Below are positions 27,828 through 36,287 of a stretch of 64,000 bases of DNA, one piece after another. The notes beneath the pieces are model-generated. The model saw nothing but the letters and a program-made list of their open reading frames with translations. It was not told the DNA's origin and ran no database searches. Numbering within the stretch: position 1 is the stretch's first letter; every line of letters begins with the position of its first letter. A program made the translations under genes and the position numbers. The DNA comes from UBA2365 sp964594045. GTDB taxonomy: Bacteria > Bacteroidota > Bacteroidia > Chitinophagales > Saprospiraceae. The stretch covers positions 75,427 to 139,426 of the forward strand of contig CAZQKR010000005.1 of NCBI GenBank assembly GCA_964594045.1. Direction: 5' to 3'.

Positions 27828-27900
27828 GCCAAACAACGGTTTGCGCAGCCGCAGTAGCTAGCTTTTGCTGGCTATTGACGGCTGCGTTTTGTTGTCGGCT
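27828..27900 (+). repeat. attC-like hairpin 2 (73 bp)
   Basis: Outer boxes ACAAC (27833-27837) and GTTGT (27891-27895) pair. Unpaired spacers of 6 and 4 bases follow, then a stem CGCAGCCG / CGGCTGCG (27844-27851, 27879-27886) continued by CAGTAGC / GCTATTG with a single bulged A. The layout (outer box, spacer, inner stem with an extrahelical base) is that of an attC site and repeats the form of hairpin 1 with unrelated sequence. The NTPase gene stop codon lies inside it. The outer boxes only partly fit the consensus. Confidence 0.5.
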
Positions 27901-30313
27901 GGCTTATTTTTTCTTCTACTTTGTTTATGTCCTGTTTAATTGAGCTTGACATTCTTGCCCAATCAAATTGTGTAGGTTTGTTTTCTAATTTTCGCCATAT
28001 ATCATCAAGATATTCTACAAAAATTCTTGCTCTTTCAATTCTTTCTTTAATCTCAAAGATGTCTTGGATATTTTGTCTTTTATTGTCATCAAATACTGGC
28101 GTGTCAACTATTATCGCATCTATATAGGTAAATTGACCACATAAATAATTTAGATGGTATGCCCCCATCGTAGTTATCCTTAGTGATGTAGGTAATTTAT
28201 TTGAATCGATAGCTACTCCTCTCTCTGATGTTTCTATCAAGTTCTTTCGGACGGCAATGTTGAGAATTGTATCTATTTGGTCTATTGAAAAACCTACGGC
28301 TTGCAAATGGTTTGATAATTTTATGGTTGGAATAAAGCCGCTATCCTTTCCAGATGTTGCTTTTGACTCTAATATTGACAAGACCATTAATAAAAGAAAG
28401 TGCTCTTTTTCATCTTTGTAGTGTACATCTAAGAGATTTACTATATAAGAACTTTCAGGGTCATAATGTACATTATTTCCAAAAATTACTGCTCTTAAAA
28501 ATTCATGTAAAGGAATTATATATCTACCCTCTTGAGAATAAATTCGGTCAATTTTTTCAGTGTCCACATGTCCACTGCCAAGAAAATTTTTTACAATGTC
28601 AATTCCTAATCGTATATTTCCGTTGCAAATATTATCAATAAATTTGTATAGATCATAATTACTTTTAAAAGAATGTATTAATACTTCAATCAGCCCTTGT
28701 AACGTTGAAAGATTTACTCCAACCTGTCCTTCAAATTGCGCTAAACCAATTTCTCCGTTGGCAATTTTTCTTGCAAATTCAAGTCTTTTTTCAATTACTA
28801 AATCAAGTCGAGGGGGGGCAATTGTAAACGCTTTAGGGTGGTATCCACTTAAAGCCCCATCCTTTACTGAATTATGAAAAGTTTCAGGTCGTAGTGATAC
28901 AAAAACTGTAACTGGTTGCCAATTTTCTGCAATTTCTTGTGAAATTAGAAATGCCATTTGTTGAGTATTATAATCTCTTTGGTCGCAATTGTCAATAAAT
29001 ACTACAATCTGTTTTTTTCTTCCCTTGGCAAGGTGGAAAAGTGCAGCTTTTATATGTCCACTTATGTTTTTTTGTTTGTCTTCAAAGAATTTTACTGTCA
29101 ATTCCAATGCTTTTTCGGAATTATTCTCAAAGTATTCTTTATAAATACCCTTTTTGAATCTACTGAATTCATTGTGATATATGCCATGAACAAAATCATG
29201 CTCATAAATGTCAACTGAATATTCATCCAATAAAAGCTTTGTTATTTCATATAAAATTGCTTCCCTGATATCCAATGACAAGACAATTTTACTGCCTAAA
29301 TCAATTTTTAGTGTTATACAGTCATTGAAGATTTCGGGTGCTTCAACTTTGATTAAATGATTAATAAATGTAGATTTTCCAACGCCAACGTCTCCAATCA
29401 ACAGAATAGGTCTTCTGCTCATGCTGTGCGCAGAGATATTTTTAAAATCTTGGTTTATTCCTTTTTTCTCGACTGCCGACTGTATACTTAAACTTTTTTT
29501 ATTCTCTTCGAATAAATTTTCATAGCGAGTTCGTAAAATCTCTTTACTTACAGTAGCATAATTTGATAATGCGCCTGCGCTGCAATAACATTCCTCTAAA
29601 AATGCTTTTTCCAAGTCTTGATATCTTAATACATCTTCTAAAATTAACTCGCTCAATATTTGTAGATTTGTTTGAAATGGATTTCTGTTTTTAATGCCTG
29701 GATAATATCCTATCGTCGAAGATAATTTTGCCGGCAACTCTGGAAGAATAATTCCGCAGAGATTATTTTTTAATTTTTTTGCCTGTATACCATTCTTTGA
29801 AAGGTAATTCCAAAAATCCAAGAAATTATCTCTCATTTTTTCAAGTGAGGAAAATACTATTGCATCGCCAGTTAATGGCGGGACTCCATCTAACCTGTTA
29901 GCTACAAAAGCTACAACTTGCCATCCATTTGAAACCATAGCAATTTCAACCCCTCTTGCATTGCAATATCCACAAACCTGTTCAATAGCCTCTTTAAACT
30001 TAGGATTATCCTTACATAAACTTGCCAAAGAGTAATTTATGCTTTTCTTTCCTTCGGGCAACTCGAAATAATTTCCTTCTCTTTTTGCTTCAACAATTAC
30101 CGCAGGACGTGAAAGACTCAAAGTATAATCAGTATATTCTCCATTGTAGCTTTCTTCAGTTTTAATATCGGCCTTTTCCCAGCCTAAGCAATCAATTAGA
30201 AGCGAATCTATTAAATGAAATCTTGTGGTAGCTTCATTCTTCTCTTCCTTTGAATGTTTAGAATTCCATTCAATTAACTTCTCTATATTTTCTCTGCTTT
30301 TTTCGTAATTCAT
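27872..30313 (-). CDS. PD-(D/E)xK nuclease fused to a P-loop NTPase, putative single-gene defence protein
   Basis: 813 aa. The N-terminal 200 residues resemble the HsdR nuclease domain: TRFHLIDSLLIDCLGW, then Asp62 (EYTDYTL), Glu75 and Lys77 (VIVEAKREG), and a later EQVCGYC...GVEIAMVSNGWQ segment. A P-loop NTPase follows with Walker A GDVGVGKS (307-314), Walker B VVFIDNCD (437-444) and a sensor-like VTVFVSLRPETF (468-479), closest to KAP/STAND-type ATPases. The C-terminal 250 residues look like winged-helix and helical modules. It is probably cytosolic. The combination of effector nuclease, NTPase switch and C-terminal sensor is the logic of anti-phage abortive systems, but I do not recognise a named one. 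Both catalytic centres appear intact. Confidence 0.75.
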   Translation of the reverse strand: MNYEKSRENIEKLIEWNSKHSKEEKNEATTRFHLIDSLLIDCLGWEKADIKTEESYNGEYTDYTLSLSRPAVIVEAKREGNYFELPEGKKSINYSLASLCKDNPKFKEAIEQVCGYCNARGVEIAMVSNGWQVVAFVANRLDGVPPLTGDAIVFSSLEKMRDNFLDFWNYLSKNGIQAKKLKNNLCGIILPELPAKLSSTIGYYPGIKNRNPFQTNLQILSELILEDVLRYQDLEKAFLEECYCSAGALSNYATVSKEILRTRYENLFEENKKSLSIQSAVEKKGINQDFKNISAHSMSRRPILLIGDVGVGKSTFINHLIKVEAPEIFNDCITLKIDLGSKIVLSLDIREAILYEITKLLLDEYSVDIYEHDFVHGIYHNEFSRFKKGIYKEYFENNSEKALELTVKFFEDKQKNISGHIKAALFHLAKGRKKQIVVFIDNCDQRDYNTQQMAFLISQEIAENWQPVTVFVSLRPETFHNSVKDGALSGYHPKAFTIAPPRLDLVIEKRLEFARKIANGEIGLAQFEGQVGVNLSTLQGLIEVLIHSFKSNYDLYKFIDNICNGNIRLGIDIVKNFLGSGHVDTEKIDRIYSQEGRYIIPLHEFLRAVIFGNNVHYDPESSYIVNLLDVHYKDEKEHFLLLMVLSILESKATSGKDSGFIPTIKLSNHLQAVGFSIDQIDTILNIAVRKNLIETSERGVAIDSNKLPTSLRITTMGAYHLNYLCGQFTYIDAIIVDTPVFDDNKRQNIQDIFEIKERIERARIFVEYLDDIWRKLENKPTQFDWARMSSSIKQDINKVEEKISQPTTKRSRQ

Positions 30314-30715
30314 TTTTTAGTTTTTTTTCTTTGCTTGCCGACAACTTGTTTATATCCTTAACAAAAAAATATCAAAAATCCATTTCCCCCTCCACCAATT
30401 AAGCAAATACACCCAAATTGTACCGATATGCCCAACTGATCACGTCTTTCTCCGGCACCAATCACACTTCTTACACCTTTCTGAAAAACGCAATTTCTCA
30501 ACCCATACCATCTCCCGAAAATAGTTCCATAAACCTACAAAAATCCCCCGGAATCCCAATAAAAACCATGCATTTTTTCGCCTGCCTCTGCATACTTTTG
30601 CTAAATACTCCCCACAACAATCCTTCCCATTCCCGTCACCATACCACCACATCCACCCCCTTTCCACCGGATACCAAAATTATATCCCTCAGATCAAATT
30701 TATTTCCACATTTTC
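30314..30715. other. Non-coding spacer between defence island and orphan gene
   Basis: Pyrimidine-rich on the plus strand (many ACC, CCC and TTCCC words, 30385-30680). GCCGACAAC at about 30339 is the inverse of GTTGTCGGC at 27891, so the NTPase gene is bracketed by a 9-bp inverted word. Possible frames here have no recognisable protein content. Confidence 0.4.
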
Positions 30716-30745
30716 TTGCACAACCGGATCAAAGATGTATTTTTG
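30716..30745 (+). promoter_or_regulatory. Predicted Bacteroidota promoter of the orphan coiled-coil gene
   Basis: TTG (30716-30718), 19-base spacer, TATTTTTG (30738-30745). This is an excellent fit to the TTG-N19-21-TAnnTTTG pattern, with a start site near 30752 and the ATG at 30790. Confidence 0.7.
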
Positions 30746-30789
30746 ACCTATTGATCAGTTTTCTTTAACCTTTAAATATATTGTTTACT

Positions 30790-31536
30790 ATGAAAAACAT
30801 TCACGAATCAGGCGATGCCGTCAATCTGGCTACGTTTGAATCCATGATCACTGAAGTGACTTCCTATGGTTCAAGGTACAACCCTTCCAAAGATGCACTC
30901 AAACTGACCGCCCTGACCGGATTGCTCAACAAGGCCAAAACCGTCAGCGCCCTCGTTACCGAAGCCCTCACGGCCAATCAGATCGCCATAGATTCCCGCA
31001 CTGCCACTTTCAAGCCGATCAAACCGCTTGTTACTAAAGTCAACAACGCCCTCAAAGCTTCCGACACGTCCACCGAAACGGAAGCCTCAGCAGATTCACT
31101 GGTGCGGAAACTTCGCGGCGAACGGGCCTCAGCAAAAAAAACAGAGGAGGAAAAAAGTACAGCACTCGCCGAAGGCAAAAGCATCAAAGAGATCTCCTCC
31201 GCACAGACCGGTATAGATAACCGGATCGCCTTCTTCGGACAACTGATCAGCCTGCTCTCAGCTTCAGGCACCTACGCACCGAATGAGACCGAACTGAAGA
31301 TCGATTCCCTTAAAACTTTCCTCGATTCACTCAAAGCCAAAAATACCGCTGCGATCACTACAGGGATACAGCTCTCAAACGCCCGGATAGAAAGGGATAA
31401 GGTCTTTTACGATCCAGCCGGTGGCATGCTGGACATCGTCCGGGATATCAAAACCTATGTCAAATCCGCCTTTGGATCCACCAGCCCGGAATACCGGTCT
31501 ATCAGTAAATACCAATTCAGGCGCAAAAGAAAATAA
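30790..31536 (+). CDS. Hypothetical helical protein, unknown function
   Basis: 248 aa from the ATG at 30790; a TTG three codons earlier is unlikely. It has no signal peptide or membrane segment. It is rich in Ala, Lys, Ser, Thr and Glu, with long predicted helices (DSLVRKLRGERASAKKTEEE; SIKEISSAQTGIDNRIAFFG) and a basic C-terminal tail (SISKYQFRRKRK). It is more G+C-rich than its surroundings. I do not recognise the family. It has its own promoter and strong terminator, so it is a stand-alone transcript between the defence island and a repeat-rich region. Confidence 0.7.
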   Translation: MKNIHESGDAVNLATFESMITEVTSYGSRYNPSKDALKLTALTGLLNKAKTVSALVTEALTANQIAIDSRTATFKPIKPLVTKVNNALKASDTSTETEASADSLVRKLRGERASAKKTEEEKSTALAEGKSIKEISSAQTGIDNRIAFFGQLISLLSASGTYAPNETELKIDSLKTFLDSLKAKNTAAITTGIQLSNARIERDKVFYDPAGGMLDIVRDIKTYVKSAFGSTSPEYRSISKYQFRRKRK

Positions 31537-31647
31537 CGCCAACAGACGGGTGTTGCAGTGATCACTTCATCAGCCACCCGACATCAATGAGTTGTCTGAT
31601 TTTTAACCATAAGGAAATGATTAAGGTGAATAAATGTTCATTTCCTT

Positions 31648-31684
31648 CAGCGCCCGGAATAATTCCCGGGCGCTGATTTTTTTT
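31648..31684 (+). terminator. Strong Rho-independent terminator
   Basis: Stem CAGCGCCCGG / CCGGGCGCTG (31648-31657, 31666-31675) followed by eight T. It ends the orphan gene transcript, 112 bases past its stop. Confidence 0.9.
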
Positions 31685-31704
31685 ACCTCTTCCCTACCCT
31701 TATA

Positions 31705-32064
31705 ATGACCACCGGCCAACTGCGAACAGGCTCCCGCATGGATAAAATAACCACCTTCATCCCTCAAATGGCCTCGCGCATGCTCAGAATAAGCACCTCC
31801 ATGCAGGGAATTGCGACACACATTCTCAGAATCTGCGCCTCCATGTCGGGAATTACGACACACATTCTCAGAATAAGCACCTCCATGTCGGGATTTCCGA
31901 CACACAATGTTGGAATAGCGACTTCCATGTCTGGAATTGCGACACGCAATATCGGAATTGCCACCTACATATCCGGAATTGCAACACGCAATATCGGAAA
32001 TACTACCTCTGAGCCGGGAATGCCGATCCGGATGATTATTATCTATATAGCCGGTATTAAATGA
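31705..32064 (+). CDS. Possible repeat protein (7/14-residue repeats), low confidence
   Basis: A 119-codon frame runs through the whole 42-bp array, giving units such as SGIATRN-IGIATYI-SGIATRN. Period 42 is a multiple of 3, so a long open frame arises easily; the opposite strand also stays open over part of the array. No signal peptide or promoter is visible and it starts only 20 bases after a strong terminator. It may not be a gene. Confidence 0.2.
   Translation: MTTGQLRTGSRMDKITTFIPQMASRMLRISTSMQGIATHILRICASMSGITTHILRISTSMSGFPTHNVGIATSMSGIATRNIGIATYISGIATRNIGNTTSEPGMPIRMIIIYIAGIK
31744..32037. repeat. Tandem repeat, 42-bp unit (21-bp sub-period), about seven copies
   Basis: Units begin at 31744, 31786, 31828, 31870, 31912, 31954 and 31996, each around (A/G)GAAT(A/T)(A/G)C(G/A)ACCTCCATGTC then GGGAATTGCGACACACATTC. 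The two halves of a unit are themselves related (GGAATTGCGAC-like every 21 bases). Copies differ by a few bases, more so toward the two ends. Confidence 0.85.
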
Positions 32065-32182
32065 TCCATTGCATGATCTGCGCTGATCTGCAGTAAATAA
32101 TCATACAATGGTGGGGCAAGCAACATCATTTTATGATCTGAAAAATTAAGTCGCTTTTCTTTTTCTCACAGCCGTCATTACT

Positions 32183-32306
32183 GATGCTCGCTTTGCCCGA
32201 TCCCGATGTTCATTTTTCAGCCGGGACATGTCAGGACAGGCCCATGATGGTCGCTTCGCTCGATCCCGATGTTCATTCTTTAGCCGGGACAGGTCAGGGC
32301 AGGCCC
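32183..32306. repeat. Two direct copies of a 61-bp sequence
   Basis: Copy A 32183-32243 and copy B 32246-32306 share CGATCCCGATGTTCATT, AGCCGGGACA and GTCAGG-CAGGCCC with about ten differences. Function unknown; part of the non-coding repeat zone. Confidence 0.85.
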
Positions 32307-32443
32307 GGGCTTGAGTCGGACCCCTGTCTTCGCTACCTCCCGACCACGGGATTGCCGATCAAGTCGGCCATGACCTTCTGATTTCAATATTTCGTAAACA
32401 ATAAAAAATTTGTAAGAATACACTTTCAATCCCTGAAAAAGAT

Positions 32444-32531
32444 TTTCCCGCAGATCTCGCAGACTTTCGCAGATTTTTATGACAATATTAGATGGTTATT
32501 TTCTGCGTGGATCTGCGCGATCTGCGGGAAA
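32444..32531. repeat. 88-bp inverted-repeat element
   Basis: Ends TTTCCCGCAGATC (32444-32456) and GATCTGCGGGAAA (32519-32531) are perfect complements; inside are more GCAGA words facing TCTGC words. It looks like a small dispersed non-coding element. Confidence 0.75.
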
Positions 32532-32585
32532 TAAAAAAAAGTATTTATTGAGTATTTTGAATCTTGAATCTTAAATCCAAATTTT

Positions 32586-32725
32586 GAGTCTGCTCCGAAA
32601 AGTCCAATTTGTTGATTTTCAATCGTTTTTTGCCCCAAGCCCTAAAGGGAAACGATTGAAAATCAACAAATTAAAAGTCCCCTTTTAGGGGGATTTAGGG
32701 GGCAAAGACTTTTCGGAGAAGACTC
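32586..32725. repeat. 140-bp nested inverted-repeat element (MITE-like)
   Basis: Outer arms GAGTC-nn-CTCCGAAAAGTC (32586-32604) and GACTTTTCGGAG-nn-GACTC (32707-32725) are complementary at 17 of 19 positions. Inside is a second, perfect 23-bp inverted repeat (32607-32629 with 32650-32672, starting AATTTGTTGATTTTC), and TTTGCCCC faces GGGGCAAA. There is no ORF in it. The design is that of a small non-autonomous mobile element or a large structured RNA locus. Confidence 0.75.
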
Positions 32726-32765
32726 AATTTTCAAATTTTCAAATTATAGAATTTTCAAATTAAAC

Positions 32766-35700
32766 TCATCCCCCACTCTTCCCAAACAATTCCCCTACCT
32801 CTCCAAACCGAACCGGAACCAAAGTAAAACCATATTGATAACTCCTGTCCGGTTGCAACATATATTTATCCAAAGGCCTGGAATACCAACTGTCGATGCC
32901 GCCTACGCCTCTCTGCCCGTAATCGATGTTCCAGCGGATAAAATCCCTCGGTTGGACATGCTGGATCACTTTCAATTCCCGCTGGATCGGCCCGTATTCC
33001 AGGCCTTCGCGGGCATCCAGATCGGAAGACAAATACTCCAATGCAGTCATTTCAAAACCTTTTCTGGAAGCAGTGGTGTCGCTGACCGCCATCAATCCAT
33101 TACCGGCGCCATCGGTTAAAACAGCCCACCGGACATCGGTTTTATTCCCGTTTTCCTGCGGCCTGATGTAAGGCACCAATTGCTCTTTTACCGGACTCTG
33201 GTAAAGATCCACAAACGAAGAAACCTTCCTGTCCCGGTAATTTTCCCACGGACCTCTGCCAAACCAGATCAATTGATCGAACTTTTTATTGACCTGCATC
33301 ACCATCCCAACCCTTGGAATATCTGTTTTTTCCTTCAGCGAAGGTTCCAGCATGGCATCTACGTGGATCCTGCCACTGGAATGCACCGTATAAACCACAG
33401 AAAAATGTGTTTCCACACCCGGTAAAAACCATTTTGCGGTCACTTCATGGATCCCGGTCGCCCTGGTTACCGTTTCCAGGCTGACCAGCTTCAATTCCAG
33501 CCCGGCCTTTTTCCAGTGGATGTTCTGCCTTTCCATCCGGTTGCCGAAATCATTGTCTGTAACAGCCCGCCAGAAGTCCGGTTTCAAACCGTTTCTTTCA
33601 TGGATAAATTCAACGTCTTTCCATCGATAATTGCTCAAAAAACCGGTTGCCCGGTCAAAGGCAACAAACAAACTATCATGAAAGAATTCCAGTTGATGTT
33701 CCCCCATTTTGTATTCCAGCGTCCTAAATGCTTTTTGATCGGTTGCTGCTGATTTAAACCATGGCAGGACGAACTGTTCCTGAGCGATCAGATGGTCAGC
33801 CGGCACCATCTGAGTAGCCTTTTTGGACCTTGCTTCCAAATGAAGGAAATATTCTGATCCCGGTTTTATATCAACGATTCCAAGGTTCAGTTCAACCGGT
33901 TTTCCGGTGTGCGGTTCTGCTGCAATCTCACCAAGCGGAATATTCCGGACCACTTTCCCTTCGGCTTTAATAAATGCCGTAAACGCACATTCGGAAAGAT
34001 CCGTAAAATCATACAGGTTTTCCACCAGTATGGTCAGTTTTTGCCCATTAAGACCAAGCCATTTGAATTTGACCGGTTCCTGGGCTTTTTTGGCTTCATA
34101 CAAGGCCGGTTTGACCCTTCTGTCCGGAAAGACCATGCCGTTGAGCAGAAAATTACCATCCGTGGGCAATCCTTCTCCAAAATGTCCTCCGTAAGCGAAA
34201 AACAGGTCACCTTGCTGATCTTTTGTGAGCAGTCCCTGGTCCACCCAATCCCAGATGAACGCACCCTGGAGCTGTGGATATCTATTGATCTCATCCCAAT
34301 ATTCCTGAAAATTTCCCCCGCTGTTGCCCATGTTGTGCGCATATTCTGAAGGAATGAACGGCCTGTCCAGTTTCTTTTGTCCGAAATACTCAAAAGTAGC
34401 AGGATCAGGATATTGTGGCACCAGGATATCCGAATTCCAGTCAAAATCAAGCGTACCGCGATCTCGTTCCACCCTTTCATACTGAATTGGTCGTTTGCTG
34501 CGGTCAGCTTCCCTGATCGCTTTGTAGCCTGCATAAAAATTGACCCCGTTGCCCGCTTCATTCCCCATGGACCAGATGATGACCGAAGGATGATTTTTGT
34601 CCCGCTTCACCATGCGGATCATCCTGTCCAGATGAGCCTTTTCCCATTCCGGGAAATGTGCGAGACTGCGTTCTCCATAATACAGACCATGTGATTCGAT
34701 ATTGGCTTCATCCACGACATAAATCCCATGTTCATCGCATAGTTCGTACCACCGTTCCGGGAACGGGTAATGACTTTGTCTGACGGCATTGAAATTGAAC
34801 TGTTTCATCAGACGGATATCTTCCAGCATGCGGTTTTCGGGCAGATACTGACCTGTCTCCGGGCTGTGTTCATGGATATTGGTTCCTTTCAGGGTTACAG
34901 GCATTCCGTTCACCAGAAGCAGACCATTGGCAATTTTTACGCTGCGGAAACCAATTTTTAACGATGTGCTTTCGAGTACCGTTTTTTTATCATCCTTAAG
35001 GGTGATGACCAGCGTATATAAATTGGGATGCTCGGCATTCCAGGGCAGAATAGCAGGGATCATGCCTGAAAAAGAGATGGTTGAAATACTTTCACCACTT
35101 ATTGAAAATGCTTTGAGATCCTGCATCCATACCTTTCCTTCACGGATCAGCTTATATTCCAGGTGGCCGCGGCTGTTTTTTGCCAAACTGTTTTTTACAT
35201 CAACGAAAAGCCTGAACAGGCCGTTTTGATAACTGTCATCCAGGGTTGAAACCACTTCAAAATCATGGATACTAACCCTGGGCCTGGCATGAACGAAAAC
35301 GGAACGGGTAATGCCGCTCATCCTCCAGAAATCCTGGCACTCCAGGTAGGAAGCATCGGACCACCGGTAAACCTCTACCGCCAGCTGGTTCGTTTTTCCC
35401 GGTTGGATCCATCGGGTGATATTGAACTCGGAAGGCAGTTTGGAACCTTCGCTGTATCCAACCATTTCCCCGTTGATCCAGAGGTAAAAAGCGGATTTCA
35501 CCGAGCCGAAGTGGATAAAAACCTCCTTGTTCTCCCAGTTTTTGGGAACAGAAAAACTATGCCTGTAAGAACCGACCGGGTTAAAATCGTGCGGGACTTT
35601 TGGTGGTTCCGGCCCTTTTTTAAGTTCAGTGAAAGGAGTGCGCGGATCGGCGAATTCATAAGGGTGATTCACATAGATGGGAAAGTCAAAACCCTGCATT

Positions 35701-36023
35701 TCCCAGTTACCGGGCACCTGGATCCTGCTCCAGCCTGAGGCATCGTAATCTGCCTGGTAGAAGTCTAATGGCCTTTCATCGGGGTTATTAGCCAGGTGGA
35801 ATTGCCAACTCCCATCCAGCAGGATATAATTGCCGGAGCTTTCGGGTTTATTGACCAGGGCAGCTTTTTCATCTGCATAACTGTAAAACACGGATCTTCC
35901 CGGTTCCTTATTCCGTTCGATGATCATTGGATTTTCCCAATCGGGTTTGACCTGGGTGAAGGTTGGAAGGGTTGTTAAAATCAATGCAAAGAAAAAAAGG
36001 AAAGCTATAAAGGTACTTTTCAT
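32766..36023 (-). CDS. Secreted glycoside hydrolase family 2 beta-galactosidase (LacZ-like)
   Basis: ATG at 36023 chosen (1085 aa), giving the signal peptide MKSTFIAFLFFFALILTT; two extra codons are possible. Domain order is that of LacZ: sugar-binding jelly roll (about 65-250), Ig-like domain, TIM barrel (about 365-680), further Ig-like domain, and the C-terminal beta-galactosidase small chain (ending FTLVPVRFG). Using numbering from two codons upstream, the acid/base Glu491 is in WSMGNEAG and the nucleophile Glu562 in SEYAHNMGNS. The length is as in E. coli LacZ. It hydrolyses beta-galactosides in the periplasm or outside. No SusC/D pair is adjacent, so the polysaccharide source is unknown. 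Confidence 0.93.
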   Translation of the reverse strand: MKSTFIAFLFFFALILTTLPTFTQVKPDWENPMIIERNKEPGRSVFYSYADEKAALVNKPESSGNYILLDGSWQFHLANNPDERPLDFYQADYDASGWSRIQVPGNWEMQGFDFPIYVNHPYEFADPRTPFTELKKGPEPPKVPHDFNPVGSYRHSFSVPKNWENKEVFIHFGSVKSAFYLWINGEMVGYSEGSKLPSEFNITRWIQPGKTNQLAVEVYRWSDASYLECQDFWRMSGITRSVFVHARPRVSIHDFEVVSTLDDSYQNGLFRLFVDVKNSLAKNSRGHLEYKLIREGKVWMQDLKAFSISGESISTISFSGMIPAILPWNAEHPNLYTLVITLKDDKKTVLESTSLKIGFRSVKIANGLLLVNGMPVTLKGTNIHEHSPETGQYLPENRMLEDIRLMKQFNFNAVRQSHYPFPERWYELCDEHGIYVVDEANIESHGLYYGERSLAHFPEWEKAHLDRMIRMVKRDKNHPSVIIWSMGNEAGNGVNFYAGYKAIREADRSKRPIQYERVERDRGTLDFDWNSDILVPQYPDPATFEYFGQKKLDRPFIPSEYAHNMGNSGGNFQEYWDEINRYPQLQGAFIWDWVDQGLLTKDQQGDLFFAYGGHFGEGLPTDGNFLLNGMVFPDRRVKPALYEAKKAQEPVKFKWLGLNGQKLTILVENLYDFTDLSECAFTAFIKAEGKVVRNIPLGEIAAEPHTGKPVELNLGIVDIKPGSEYFLHLEARSKKATQMVPADHLIAQEQFVLPWFKSAATDQKAFRTLEYKMGEHQLEFFHDSLFVAFDRATGFLSNYRWKDVEFIHERNGLKPDFWRAVTDNDFGNRMERQNIHWKKAGLELKLVSLETVTRATGIHEVTAKWFLPGVETHFSVVYTVHSSGRIHVDAMLEPSLKEKTDIPRVGMVMQVNKKFDQLIWFGRGPWENYRDRKVSSFVDLYQSPVKEQLVPYIRPQENGNKTDVRWAVLTDGAGNGLMAVSDTTASRKGFEMTALEYLSSDLDAREGLEYGPIQRELKVIQHVQPRDFIRWNIDYGQRGVGGIDSWYSRPLDKYMLQPDRSYQYGFTLVPVRFGEVGELFGKSGG

Positions 36024-36122
36024 GATCACACAGATGCTTTATTTTCTCAAAAATAGCAAAAAATGCTTAAAGCATAAACCGGGAAGCATGAAAAGCACTG
36101 ATAACAAATCACTGCTCCAAAA

Positions 36123-36170
36123 TAAAAAAGTTCCGGTAAAGCTTTTTATACCTCTTTACCGAAACTTTCT
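36123..36170 (-). terminator. Terminator downstream of tRNA-Arg
   Basis: On the minus strand AAGTTTCGGTAAAG pairs with CTTTACCGGAACTT (14 bp, one mismatch), followed by TTTTTATT. It begins 5 bases past the tRNA 3' end. Confidence 0.85.
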
Positions 36171-36174
36171 TCTG

Positions 36175-36246
36175 TGACCCTATCGGGATTCGAACCCAAA
36201 TCGTCAGAACCGGAATCTGATATTCTATCCATTGAACTATAGGGCC
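36175..36246 (-). tRNA. tRNA-Arg, anticodon CCG
   Basis: The full cloverleaf folds by eye: acceptor GGCCCTA / TAGGGTC with one G-T pair, D arm GTTC / GAAT, anticodon arm TCAGA / TCTGA with loop TTCCGGT (anticodon CCG, reading CGG), T arm TTGGG / CCCGA with loop TTCGAAT, discriminator A. CCA is not encoded. Confidence 0.95.
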
Positions 36247-36279
36247 AGTGCAATCCAATTACTTTTCTTTAAAGCGGTG

Positions 36280-36287
36280 CAAAAATA
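36280..36287 (-). promoter_or_regulatory. Candidate -7 element (TATTTTTG on minus strand) for tRNA-Arg
   Basis: TAnnTTTG match 33 bases upstream of the tRNA 5' end; no well-spaced TTG. Confidence 0.4.

Noticed and set aside
30418..30768. 116-codon plus-strand frame before the orphan gene
   Set aside because: The frame results from pyrimidine-rich DNA, overlaps the predicted promoter and has no protein-like pattern.
31621..31905. 94-codon minus-strand frame through the tandem array
   Set aside because: It covers only part of the array and ends inside the strong terminator; a repeat by-product is more likely.
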